Origin: an uncultured Sutterella sp.
Lineage (GTDB): Bacteria > Pseudomonadota > Gammaproteobacteria > Burkholderiales > Burkholderiaceae_F
Reading direction: 5' to 3'
Length of the DNA stretch: 61,620 nt
NCBI GenBank assembly: GCA_937943605.1
Contig: CALEAW010000040.1
Coordinates: forward strand, 1 to 61,620
Below the pieces are notes generated by a model that was not told where the DNA came from, did not search any database, and worked only from the letters and a program-made list of their open reading frames with translations. Shown here piece after piece: positions 17,439-24,339 of this stretch. The stretch's first letter is position 1. Each line of letters starts with the position of its first letter. The position numbers and the translations under genes were made by a program.

Positions 17439-18035
17439 ATGGGACTTTATGAAAAGGACTATGAGCATCTAGTTAATACCTTGTTGCCGAGAGGCTTGAT
17501 TTGGAACCGTAAGAAGGGTGGAGTTTTAGATTCCATCCTTTTTTCTTTATCTAGCGAGGCGGCACGAGTTGACGCTCGAGCACGTGCGCTGATTGAAGAG
17601 TCAGACCCTCGTACGTCGGTTGAAGAGATAGAGCGTTGGTTCGCTGACCACGGGATTCCTAGCGAGTGTGTTGCCGCGATTGCTGATCCATCTCTTGAAC
17701 AGATGCGACAAGAGCTGATAGCAAAGATCACGTCGAACTCAGGCCTTACTGCGAAGTACTTCGAAGAGCTTGCGAAAGTGCTCGGCTACAAAGTAGTCGT
17801 CACAACTTTTACAGAGCACGACGTTGAGCATGACGTTGAATCGCCACTGACTGACGACCGTTGGATTCCAGTTTTCACGATGGGAATCACGATCGATGCG
17901 ACTTCAGGCTTTGATGAGCTTACGACTGAGTGGTCTGTAGAAGAGCCCCTTGCGAGATGGGGAAATTCTTTGCTTGAGTGCCTGATAAGAGCTTTGGCTC
18001 CGGCGCATGTAGAAGTCATTTTTATGTATGAATGA
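17439..18035 (+). CDS. Baseplate protein (Mu gp48 / YmfQ-like)
   Basis: 198 residues, DUF2313 type. LYEKDYEHLVNTLLPRGLIW and SEAARVDARARALIEESDPRT are family signatures. It links the gp47 wedge to the tail fibre, which is the next gene. GAGGTGACGC precedes the ATG. Confidence 0.9.
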   Translation: MGLYEKDYEHLVNTLLPRGLIWNRKKGGVLDSILFSLSSEAARVDARARALIEESDPRTSVEEIERWFADHGIPSECVAAIADPSLEQMRQELIAKITSNSGLTAKYFEELAKVLGYKVVVTTFTEHDVEHDVESPLTDDRWIPVFTMGITIDATSGFDELTTEWSVEEPLARWGNSLLECLIRALAPAHVEVIFMYE

Positions 18036-18046
18036 GGGTGAAAATC

Positions 18047-18946
18047 ATGGGGATTAAAGGTTTTTGGGGCGCTGGTGCAGTTGATACGCCTCCCGATTTG
18101 TCTACGCTAACTTCCGAAGGCTATCCGACCTCGGGCGACCCCGCTAAAGGTATTCCGGCTACAAAGCCTCGCGCTGCTTGGTACTACCTGATCGACCAAA
18201 TGCGCTCGAGTCTTGTAAAAGCGGCAGGCATTACACCGAAGCCGGACGCAGATCAATTTTTAACTGCTTTGAAGTCTTTGAACTGGATCGACAACAAGAA
18301 GATTCCAGGCACCAAAATCGCTGACAGTGCGATTAGCACTGAAAAGATTGTTGCTGGCGCAGTAACGTACGAAAAAATTTCAGCTGGTATTTTTGCAACG
18401 TCTCAGAACGTTGATGAGGGTACGCCTCGTTTGATCGTGACGTCCGATGTGCTACTTGCGGTTCTTCAAGCACTTTTGCCCGCCGGCGTAATTATGTTCT
18501 ATGCTGGTACCGTTGTTCCTAACGGATGGTTGGCGTGCAACGGCGGCGTATACCCACGCGCGAAGTATGCGCGTTTGTTCTCTGCGATCGGCACAAGATA
18601 TGGTGCCGGCGACGGTTCGACGACTTTTGCAATTCCGAAAGCGCACCATCAAGTTCTTGAGGCTACTACGACGATCTCGGAAGTCGGTCAGGTCATGGAA
18701 GCGGGACTACCTGACATTACAGGTTTAGCTAACTTTGTCGACATGGGTAGGTCGCCATCGGTAAGTGGAGCGTTTTCTTTCGATCGCGTATACACCGATA
18801 ATCACATCCTGTTTGAAACAAGTCCCGATAAATGGAAAGCCGTAGAAAACTTCCGCTTTAAAGCATCTAAAGATTCACCTTTGCACGGCAAATCTACAAC
18901 CAATCAGATGGCCAGTCTTAGGCTTCTAGCGATCATCAAGTGGTAG
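18047..18946 (+). CDS. Tail fibre with collar domain, currently carrying cassette A
   Basis: Receptor-binding fibre, 299 residues. Residues 1-90 form the baseplate-attachment part, about 143-195 is a phage tail collar domain (PAGVIMFYAGTVVPNGWLAC, then YPRAKYARLFSAIGTRYGAG), and residues 222-226 are P-D-I-T-G at the first recombination site (18710). Residues 225-299 are the replaceable tip, ending ASLRLLAIIKW. The ATG at 18047 with AGGGTG upstream is preferred over 18032. The stop at 18944-18946 lies one base before the next cassette site. Mu gene S holds the same place. Confidence 0.92.
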   Translation: MGIKGFWGAGAVDTPPDLSTLTSEGYPTSGDPAKGIPATKPRAAWYYLIDQMRSSLVKAAGITPKPDADQFLTALKSLNWIDNKKIPGTKIADSAISTEKIVAGAVTYEKISAGIFATSQNVDEGTPRLIVTSDVLLAVLQALLPAGVIMFYAGTVVPNGWLACNGGVYPRAKYARLFSAIGTRYGAGDGSTTFAIPKAHHQVLEATTTISEVGQVMEAGLPDITGLANFVDMGRSPSVSGAFSFDRVYTDNHILFETSPDKWKAVENFRFKASKDSPLHGKSTTNQMASLRLLAIIKW

Positions 18947-18947
18947 C

Positions 18948-19166
18948 CCTGACATCGTTGGTGTGGTTGGCTTTAACTCACAAGCGACTACTGCAGACGG
19001 TGCGTTTGCGATGCTCTCAACAGGTTCGACGTACGTAGGCGGTGAAATCAATCCGAATCTAAATAAGAACGTAAAATTCACTGCCAGTTTGAGTCATGCA
19101 GCTTATAAAAACAGCACAACAGTCCAAATGTCGTCGCTAAGATTGCTTGCAATCATAAAGTCCTGA
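18948..19166 (+). other. Silent fibre-tip cassette B
   Basis: 73 codons, starting P-D-I-V-G and ending SSLRLLAIIKS. No start codon or ribosome-binding site. Its TGA lies inside the site of cassette C (CC-TGA-CAT), so the two overlap by 5 bases. Direct orientation relative to A means two successive inversions are needed to express it. Confidence 0.88.
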
Positions 19167-19389
19167 CATCAATGGCGGCTTTGGCTATGTCGTCTGGACT
19201 AAAGAGGTCAGAGGCGCTTATAAAGTCGGTGTATCCAACCCTCAAACTGTTAACCGCAACGTAGTGAATCAAGGGGCTGAGAGTGTTGGTTGGGTAGACT
19301 TTCAAGCCTCTCTTGACTCACCTGTTTACGGCAAGTCCAACACCGTCCAAACTAATGCTTTAAGGCTATTAGCCATTGTGAAGTATTAG
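19162..19389 (+). other. Silent fibre-tip cassette C
   Basis: 76 codons, starting P-D-I-N-G and ending NALRLLAIVKY. The middle is unlike A or B, but the last 30 residues keep the shared pattern (FQASLDSPVYGKSNTVQ). No translation start of its own. Stop TAG one base before site D. Confidence 0.88.
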
Positions 19390-19390
19390 T

Positions 19391-19621
19391 CCTGACATTA
19401 GCGGCACTCAGCACACATGGGGTTGGGTAGTCAACCAAACTAGTACAGGTGCGCTATATCAAACGGGTGCTCAGGGACATCCTGGGTTAGGAACATCCCC
19501 TGCCAAAGATGACACGAAAGATACAATTGGCTTTTTAGCCTCTCGTAGCTCTTCGATCTTCGGCAGGTCTGATACGGTGCGTATGGCTTCGCTAAGAGCG
19601 TTAGCAATTATCAAAATTTGA
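19391..19621 (+). other. Silent fibre-tip cassette D
   Basis: 77 codons, starting P-D-I-S-G and ending ASLRALAIIKI. Last plus-strand cassette. It runs tail to tail into cassette E and their ends overlap by 11 bases in a near-palindromic stretch (ATCAAAATTTGAT). Confidence 0.88.
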
Positions 19622-19841
19622 TGATTGCTATGAGTCTCAAACTTGCCATTTGGTTAGTATCGGATCGACCGAAAAGAGCTGATGAGGAACTAGCTTTAAA
19701 TGCGATGGATTTCCACTTGTTGCCAGTAACCTGTGACTCGCCTGCCGCATTGGATTGCAGTGATCCGAAACTTAATGCACCAGATACTATAGTGTCTCTA
19801 TCTGCTGAATAAATAGGGTACAGGTCACCTCTAATGTCAGG
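19611..19841 (-). other. Silent fibre-tip cassette E (inverted)
   Basis: 77 codons on the minus strand, starting P-D-I-R-G at 19841 and ending ASLRLIAIIKF. One inversion between site A and site E would join it in frame to the fibre. Confidence 0.88.
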
Positions 19842-19842
19842 G

Positions 19843-20082
19843 CTATACCTTAATGATGGCTAGAAGCCTCAAAGCATTGTTCTGAACAGTGTTTGATTTA
19901 CCATGCACGGCAGACACGCTAGAGGCTTTTATTTCAACACCAGTCGCATCGACTTGAATCACTTCGCCTTGTGGTGCCTTTACTGAGTAAGGACCAATTC
20001 CGCGAAACGCTCCGCTGAAACTATTAACGCCAAAGCGTGAATGCCCTTCAATGTCAACGCTAAATCGACCTGTAATGTCAGG
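19843..20082 (-). other. Silent fibre-tip cassette F (inverted)
   Basis: 80 codons on the minus strand, the longest cassette, starting P-D-I-T-G at 20082 and ending NALRLLAIIKV. Its site is identical to that of A over all 14 bases. Confidence 0.88.
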
Positions 20083-20084
20083 GG

Positions 20085-20312
20085 CTAGGTTTTGATGATC
20101 GCAAGCATTCTCAGACTCGCGACTCTCAATTCGGAGCCTTTGTAAAGGGCATTTGATTTTGAAGCGTCAAAAGCTAACGTCACAGGGAACATTTTTAAGA
20201 CCTCATTTTGGGCTTGGTATGCAGTTTGGACTGAATTAGGAAAATAAAATGCTCCGTATGGTGATTGCCAAGCCACACCACCTGCTGCCGCGACTGAACC
20301 CGTAATGTCAGG
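20085..20312 (-). other. Silent fibre-tip cassette G (inverted)
   Basis: 76 codons on the minus strand, starting P-D-I-T-G at 20312 and ending ASLRMLAIIKT. It contains an internal Met codon, so an automatic gene caller may report a false short gene here; the reading frame in fact runs from the recombination site. Confidence 0.88.
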
Positions 20313-20314
20313 GC

Positions 20315-20530
20315 TTAGATTTTCACGATTGCAAGGAGACGCAAAGAGTCAGTTTGAAAAGTTGTACCTTTGTAAATTGCATTTGCTTTCGAGGCTTTAA
20401 TCGTTATGTTTCCGCTACCAATTACGCCACCATCTTGTAAGGAGTGGTGCGTCTGCGGATTGAATGAGAGCGCACCATTTGATTCGTTGTTGATGCCACC
20501 TAGATGCCAAGCATAACCTTCGATGTCAGG
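20315..20530 (-). other. Silent fibre-tip cassette H (inverted, outermost)
   Basis: 72 codons on the minus strand, starting P-D-I-E-G at 20530 and ending DSLRLLAIVKI. Its site has perfect 7-bp arms (ATAACCT/AGGTTAT) around an 8-base spacer, the most symmetric of the eight. It marks the outer edge of the array next to the recombinase. Confidence 0.88.
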
Positions 20531-20636
20531 TTATCGGAAGTAATCAGAGCCTCAGAAAAAAGGGCAATTTTTATGGCTGTGCTCGGCACAGTGTCTCTTA
20601 CTATGCCGAAGCGGATAGTTTTCCTGTCAGACAGCT
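20531..20636 (-). other. Possible decayed end of a ninth cassette
   Basis: On the minus strand, between the recombinase stop and site H, one frame reads FGIVRDTVPSTAIKIALF. This parallels the YGKSNTVQTNALRLLAIV end of real cassettes. The frame breaks at a run of six T. No intact recombination site is seen at its outer side. It may be a fossil cassette or only a chance resemblance. Confidence 0.35.
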
Positions 20637-21770
20637 TTACTCAAGCAAAATGTCGGCACAGCGGGCACAGTCGAAAACGTAGGAGCACCACTGCTCCATC
20701 GCCTTTCTTCTAGTGTCTAAAAAATCGGATCTTTGATAGGCTCTTGATACAGCCGATCCTGTCAGATGAGCGAGACAGGCTTCGGCAGCGTCATACAATA
20801 TGTTGTGGTCGGCTAACCACGATCTTGCGATCGATCTGCACCCGTGGGCGACGAGTTTTCCTTTGAGTTCACTGGCGTGAAGGAACTTAGCTAGTGTTTG
20901 CGAAGACATTGGCTTAGATCCTCCTGTACCGGCGAAAACGAATGAAGATTTCGGGTGTTTTGAGATACGCTTGGCTTCGCCGAGAAGGTAAAGCAGTTCT
21001 TTTGTGAGTGGCACTCTGTGCTCGCGGCGCTTTTTCATGATCTCAGCAGGAATGGTAAGAAGGTCTCCTTCAATCCAGCCCCAACGAAGTTTTGCAATCT
21101 CGCCTGGACGGAGCATTGAGCAAAGCGAAAAAAGAAAGAGTACTTGCATCTTTCGTGGGGCAGTGCTGAAAACTTGCATTGCCTTTGGTAGCTCTTGCCA
21201 CTTTATCGCTGGCATTGGTGTGACTTCTGGAACGGCGTAGATTCTGCTAAGTCGTTCGATAGGATTGTGGTGGATGTAGCCAGCGCACACCGCAAGGTCA
21301 AGGATTTCACGACAGCGCATGAGCACTCTTTTGAGTGTGACTTGCTTGCCTGAGTCTTGAATCGGACGAAGCAACTGAATAATCAACGGTGCATTGATTT
21401 CATCAAGTTGCTTTGAACTTAGGGGGCGTAAGAGATAACGCTCAATCATTCGCCTCTCGTTCTTGTAGGACACGATGCGTCCTTTTTTCAAGTCGCACCA
21501 TATGCGAAACGCATCACGAAAAACGAAGCCCTTAGGCAGTTCAAGCCCGAGGGCTTTTCTTTTTCTACGAACTACTTGACGCGCTTGCTTTAAAGACAGT
21601 TCAGGCCAGTGCCCTAGCAAAGTATCGGCCGATCTGCCTTGAAAGCACGTGCGCAAGTACCAAGCCTTCACGCCAGTTGGGTATACGCGAAGGGTTAAAC
21701 CGTGACTGTCTGTCACGACATATCTTTTTTCACGAGGCTTTAGAGTCTCTATCCTTTTGGAGGTCAGCAT
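20637..21770 (-). CDS. Tyrosine recombinase, probable shufflon invertase
   Basis: 377 residues, P4-integrase architecture: an N-terminal DUF4102-type arm-binding domain (LTSKRIETLKPREKRYVVTD), a core-binding domain (about 85-175) and a catalytic domain with Arg221 (MLRPGEIAKLRW), Lys246/247, His309-x-x-Arg312 (HGCRS), His335 and Tyr345 (AYQRS). All catalytic residues are present. It lies next to the cassette array, as rci does in R64, while another recombinase (24338-25498) sits next to the attachment site. It starts at a CATG shared with the divergent fibre chaperone. Its promoter must therefore lie inside that gene. The role in cassette shuffling is inferred from position. Confidence 0.85.
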   Translation of the reverse strand: MLTSKRIETLKPREKRYVVTDSHGLTLRVYPTGVKAWYLRTCFQGRSADTLLGHWPELSLKQARQVVRRKRKALGLELPKGFVFRDAFRIWCDLKKGRIVSYKNERRMIERYLLRPLSSKQLDEINAPLIIQLLRPIQDSGKQVTLKRVLMRCREILDLAVCAGYIHHNPIERLSRIYAVPEVTPMPAIKWQELPKAMQVFSTAPRKMQVLFLFSLCSMLRPGEIAKLRWGWIEGDLLTIPAEIMKKRREHRVPLTKELLYLLGEAKRISKHPKSSFVFAGTGGSKPMSSQTLAKFLHASELKGKLVAHGCRSIARSWLADHNILYDAAEACLAHLTGSAVSRAYQRSDFLDTRRKAMEQWCSYVFDCARCADILLE

Positions 21771-22359
21771 GTCTGTTCCTGAAAATTCTTTGAAAGATGT
21801 CTACGCATACGACGCAGACGGCTATCTCGATGGCACAACCGTGTGGCAGGCTATCGATGGTGAATTTTGGCCTGTCCCTGATACGACAGATATCGTTCCT
21901 TGGGGCGCAGGTGAACAAGACAAGACTGTCTTTTATCGATTCATTGGCGGAAAGTGGACGACGGAAAAGAAGCCTACGTGCGCCGAAGATCTCGTTGGCG
22001 TGGTCGTCAGTCATACGAGCATGACGTCGCATGACATTGAAATGCGCGAGCTTGTTAAAAAGTTTGCTCAGACTGAAGGGTATCGCGAGAAGCGCGGAGA
22101 AGATCTTTCGTGGTCTATCGAAAAGATTCCAGAACTCACGCCAGAAGAAAAGCGTGCTCAAGCTGAGTCTCAAGTGCGAGTTAAGAGAGACGCTTTGATC
22201 TCTCATACTGACTACCTTTTGACACCCGATTATCCAATCACTCCAGAGGATATGTTAGCTGTGAAGGAATACCGTACGGCGCTTAGAGACGTGCCTCAGC
22301 AAGACGGTTTTCCTTTTGACGTTGTTTGGCCGGAATTGCCGTCTGTCTTAAAGAAGTGA
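21769..22359 (+). CDS. Tail fibre assembly chaperone (Mu U-like)
   Basis: 196 residues. The C-terminal part ISHTDYLLTPDYPITPEDM, then YRTALRDVPQQDGFPFDVVWP, is the classic caudoviral tail fibre assembly motif. The chaperone folds or trimerises the fibre. The ATG has GGAGG upstream and shares bases with the recombinase start. It is cut off from the fibre gene by 2.8 kb of cassettes and an antisense gene, so its transcript must read through both or use its own promoter. Confidence 0.9.
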   Translation: MSVPENSLKDVYAYDADGYLDGTTVWQAIDGEFWPVPDTTDIVPWGAGEQDKTVFYRFIGGKWTTEKKPTCAEDLVGVVVSHTSMTSHDIEMRELVKKFAQTEGYREKRGEDLSWSIEKIPELTPEEKRAQAESQVRVKRDALISHTDYLLTPDYPITPEDMLAVKEYRTALRDVPQQDGFPFDVVWPELPSVLKK

Positions 22360-22366
22360 GGTCGAT

Positions 22367-22918
22367 ATGGTTTATTTAAAGTGGACTCTCCAGGGATTGA
22401 TCTCAATCCCGATGACGATCTTTGCCAAACTAATTTGTTGGCTTTTGCCGTTCTTTGTCGAAGAGGAAACGCGCAAACTGCCTAAGTGGCTGAGTTGGTT
22501 CGACACTCCGAATTCAACGTCCGACGGTGACCCTGCACATCAGCAAAGATGGCCAGGCACTGACAAATGGTCTACGTATAAACGACGTACCGCGTGGTAC
22601 TGGCGCAACAGCGCTTATGGCTTTGACAGAAAGGTTCTTGGAGTTGAGGTCTACGGCTCTGACACTATGACTGTCGATGGCGTGGCAGATGCTGGTCGCA
22701 GGCCATTCAAGCCAGGGGCTTGCATGCGAAAGCTGTACTCGGCAGACGGGAAGTACAAGGCTTGGTTCTATTACTTCTGCATCACTTGGCCGTTTGGTCT
22801 GTTTCCTAAGCGGTGTATTAGGGGGAGCTTCGGTTGGAAATTGTGGTGCAAAGAACAGCAAGGACACGGCGTTGCGATGTGGACTGGCATGTGCAACCCG
22901 TTTTTTAATCGGGAGTAA
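22367..22918 (+). CDS. Phage protein with N-terminal membrane segment
   Basis: 183 residues. One hydrophobic N-terminal segment (about 5-30) is followed by LPKWLSWFDTP and a DGDPAHQQRW/WYWRNSAYGF region. Proteins with this pattern occur in many tailed phages near the lysis genes; the function is unknown to me. It lies 8 bases after the fibre chaperone with GAGG before the ATG and precedes the putative holin. Confidence 0.75.
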   Translation: MVYLKWTLQGLISIPMTIFAKLICWLLPFFVEEETRKLPKWLSWFDTPNSTSDGDPAHQQRWPGTDKWSTYKRRTAWYWRNSAYGFDRKVLGVEVYGSDTMTVDGVADAGRRPFKPGACMRKLYSADGKYKAWFYYFCITWPFGLFPKRCIRGSFGWKLWCKEQQGHGVAMWTGMCNPFFNRE

Positions 22919-22921
22919 CCA

Positions 22922-23254
22922 ATGTGTGATGAGCCAACTTCTCCAGTAAAACGCTTTGTTGCGACAGTGACGTCCGGTACCGCATCAGGTGCTGTGAAAG
23001 CTTCACCAGGTGTTGCTATCACTGGCATGTCTGTTTACGGGTATCCGGTTGAAACGTGGGTAAGCGTCCTTACGTGTGCGTACCTTCTTTTTATGATTGT
23101 TGGCTGTTTGCCGAAAGTTGTAGAGACGGTCTTATATCTCTATCGACTTGCACGACCAAAGCGAACAGAAACTGTCATACCGTTAGACAAGCGTGACGAC
23201 CGTGTCGCAATGATCGAAGCCTTGTCAAAAGTTGCAAAGGAGAAAAAAGAGTGA
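22922..23254 (+). CDS. Putative holin
   Basis: 110 residues, with a moderately hydrophobic segment (about 25-42), a strong membrane segment (about 44-72) and a basic, charged C-terminus ending AKEKKE. Position directly before an endolysin and overlap with it by 4 bases support a holin, which would depolarise the membrane and release the SAR endolysin. No family motif was recognised, so this rests on topology and place. Confidence 0.6.
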   Translation: MCDEPTSPVKRFVATVTSGTASGAVKASPGVAITGMSVYGYPVETWVSVLTCAYLLFMIVGCLPKVVETVLYLYRLARPKRTETVIPLDKRDDRVAMIEALSKVAKEKKE

Positions 23255-23718
23255 GTCTAAGAAAAAGACTTGCCGTTGGAGCCCTGACGTTAAGCGCGTC
23301 GGGGCTTCTTGCTTTGGCAGGATATGAGGGCTATCGGTCTGAAGCTTACATTCCAGTTGAAGGGGATGTACCAACTATTGGTTTTGGCTCAACTGAAGGC
23401 GTGAAGATGGGCGACACGATTACCGTCACTGGTGCGCTCAACCGTCTGTACCGAGATGTTGGTGTGGCTGAGTCGGCTATTGACGCGTGTGTGATCGTGC
23501 CTCTGACACAAGGTGAATACGACGCTTACACATCGTTTTCGTTCAACGTTGGGAGAAAGGCTTTTTGCTCTTCTACGTTGGTTCGAAAACTTAACGCACA
23601 AGACTATGAAGGTGCTTGCGAAGAGCTAAAGCGGTGGGTCTATGCTGATGGCAAGAAAGTGCCTGGCCTCGTTCAAAGGCGTGATCTTGAGTATCAGATG
23701 TGCGTAGGTGGCCTATGA
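23251..23718 (+). CDS. SAR endolysin, GH24 lysozyme
   Basis: 155 residues from a GTG start (AAAGGAGA upstream). Residues 6-24 are a weakly hydrophobic, Ala/Gly/Ser-rich signal-arrest-release segment. The catalytic glutamate follows in GYEGYRSEAY, then VPTIGFGST with the conserved Thr. Cys residues (about 80, 108, 126) may regulate activation. This type is exported by Sec in an inactive, membrane-tethered form. It cuts the glycan strands of peptidoglycan. Confidence 0.9.
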   Translation: MSLRKRLAVGALTLSASGLLALAGYEGYRSEAYIPVEGDVPTIGFGSTEGVKMGDTITVTGALNRLYRDVGVAESAIDACVIVPLTQGEYDAYTSFSFNVGRKAFCSSTLVRKLNAQDYEGACEELKRWVYADGKKVPGLVQRRDLEYQMCVGGL

Positions 23719-24158
23719 ACTGGTTGAAGTTTGCAGGAATAGCAGTGGGCGCAACGGTGTTTTTTATTGGTGGCTATGAAGCATCTACCGTTGTTGCAGA
23801 AAGAGACATTGCCAAAATGCGCGAAGAATATGCGCAGAAAGCTCAATTGTTGGAGGCTGAGTATCGTGAAAAAGAAGCTTTATCAAAACAAGCAGTTGCA
23901 GACGCATGGGCGCAGCGTGATGCGGCCTATGCTCGCATGCGCGACTTGTCTGCTGATGCTAACCGGGTGCGCCTCGAAGCAGACGCAGTTAAGCGTAAGT
24001 TGTCCAGAGCCGGTGACGCTACCTGCAAGCGTGAGCGACAGCAAGTTGCCAGATGCGCAGAACTACTCGCGAGAGGTGGCGGACTACTTGAACGAGGTGT
24101 CGAGCTATCTCAAAGCATTGCAATAGATAAGGACGCAATTGTACGAATTGTGCAATGA
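23715..24158 (+). CDS. Rz-like inner-membrane spanin
   Basis: 147 residues. One N-terminal membrane segment (about 5-22) and a long charged periplasmic coiled coil rich in Ala, Glu, Arg and Lys. The ATG at 23715 overlaps the endolysin TGA. With the nested Rz1 it forms the spanin complex that fuses inner and outer membrane in the last lysis step. Confidence 0.85.
   Translation: MNWLKFAGIAVGATVFFIGGYEASTVVAERDIAKMREEYAQKAQLLEAEYREKEALSKQAVADAWAQRDAAYARMRDLSADANRVRLEADAVKRKLSRAGDATCKRERQQVARCAELLARGGGLLERGVELSQSIAIDKDAIVRIVQ
23920..24126 (+). CDS. Rz1-like outer-membrane spanin lipoprotein, nested in Rz
   Basis: 68 residues in the +1 frame wholly inside Rz. It has a lipoprotein signal MRPMLACATCLLMLTGC with lipobox LTGC and a short Pro-containing mature part. 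Nesting of Rz1 in Rz is known in lambda-like phages. The ATG at 23920 was chosen as the Met nearest the signal sequence. Confidence 0.85.
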   Translation: MRPMLACATCLLMLTGCASKQTQLSVSCPEPVTLPASVSDSKLPDAQNYSREVADYLNEVSSYLKALQ

Positions 24159-24207
24159 CATAAAACGTGCGTAAATGGGAAAATGATGTGCAAAACCGTG
24201 AAATCTG

Positions 24208-24216
24208 TGGTAATAT
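24208..24216 (+). promoter_or_regulatory. Extended -10 promoter for tRNA-Gly
   Basis: TGG-TAATAT, an extended -10, about 15 bases before the tRNA. No good -35 box is seen. With the terminator after it, tRNA-Gly forms its own transcription unit. Confidence 0.45.
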
Positions 24217-24230
24217 TCGTTTTCTCTGAA

Positions 24231-24305
24231 GCGGGTGTCGTATAACGGCTATTACCCTAGCCTTCCAAGCTAGAGACGAGGGTTCGACTCCCTTCACCCG
24301 CTCCA
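24231..24305 (+). tRNA. tRNA-Gly (anticodon UCC)
   Basis: 75 bases including encoded CCA. Acceptor stem GCGGGTG/CACCCGC, anticodon stem CTAG.. with loop containing TCC, T-arm GGGTTCGACTCCC. It reads GGA and GGG. It lies between the spanin genes and the integrase, so it is inside the prophage if the integrase belongs to it. Confidence 0.95.
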
Positions 24306-24313
24306 AGCAAATT

Positions 24314-24339
24314 GCCTCGCAGTGACGCGAGGCTTTTTT
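24314..24339 (+). terminator. Terminator after tRNA-Gly
   Basis: Stem GCCTCGC/GCGAGGC with a 6-base loop and six T. It touches the 3' end of the convergent integrase gene. Confidence 0.85.

Larger units (their letters stand above)
18710..20530. repeat. Tail-fibre shufflon: eight invertible C-terminal cassettes
   Basis: Eight copies of CCTGACATYNNNGG start eight in-frame cassettes. Plus-strand sites begin at 18710 (A), 18948 (B), 19162 (C) and 19391 (D). Minus-strand sites begin at 19841 (E), 20082 (F), 20312 (G) and 20530 (H). Every cassette length is a multiple of three (216-240 bases), and every one ends with a variant of SLRLLAIIK plus stop at or within a few bases of the next site. Only A is joined to a start codon; B-H are silent. 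Codon choice at the site is identical in all eight (CCT GAC AT), beyond what protein conservation needs. This is the arrangement of a multi-inversion shufflon, as in R64 pilV, but on a Mu-type fibre. Confidence 0.93.

Noticed and set aside
20085..20276. Independent short minus-strand gene starting at an internal Met
   Set aside because: It is the inner part of cassette G; the reading frame begins at the recombination site at 20312.
18710..20530. Diversity-generating retroelement acting on the fibre
   Set aside because: No reverse transcriptase and no template/variable repeat pair; variation is in whole cassettes.
18710..20530. CRISPR array
   Set aside because: The repeats are 14 bases at about 230-base spacing, on both strands, and lie in frame inside coding segments.
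24231..24305. tRNA-Gly as the attachment site of the prophage
   Set aside because: Phage structural genes lie on its 5' side and the integrase on its 3' side only 1.3 kb before chromosomal tRNAs, which does not fit insertion into its 3' end. Not fully excluded without the left boundary.
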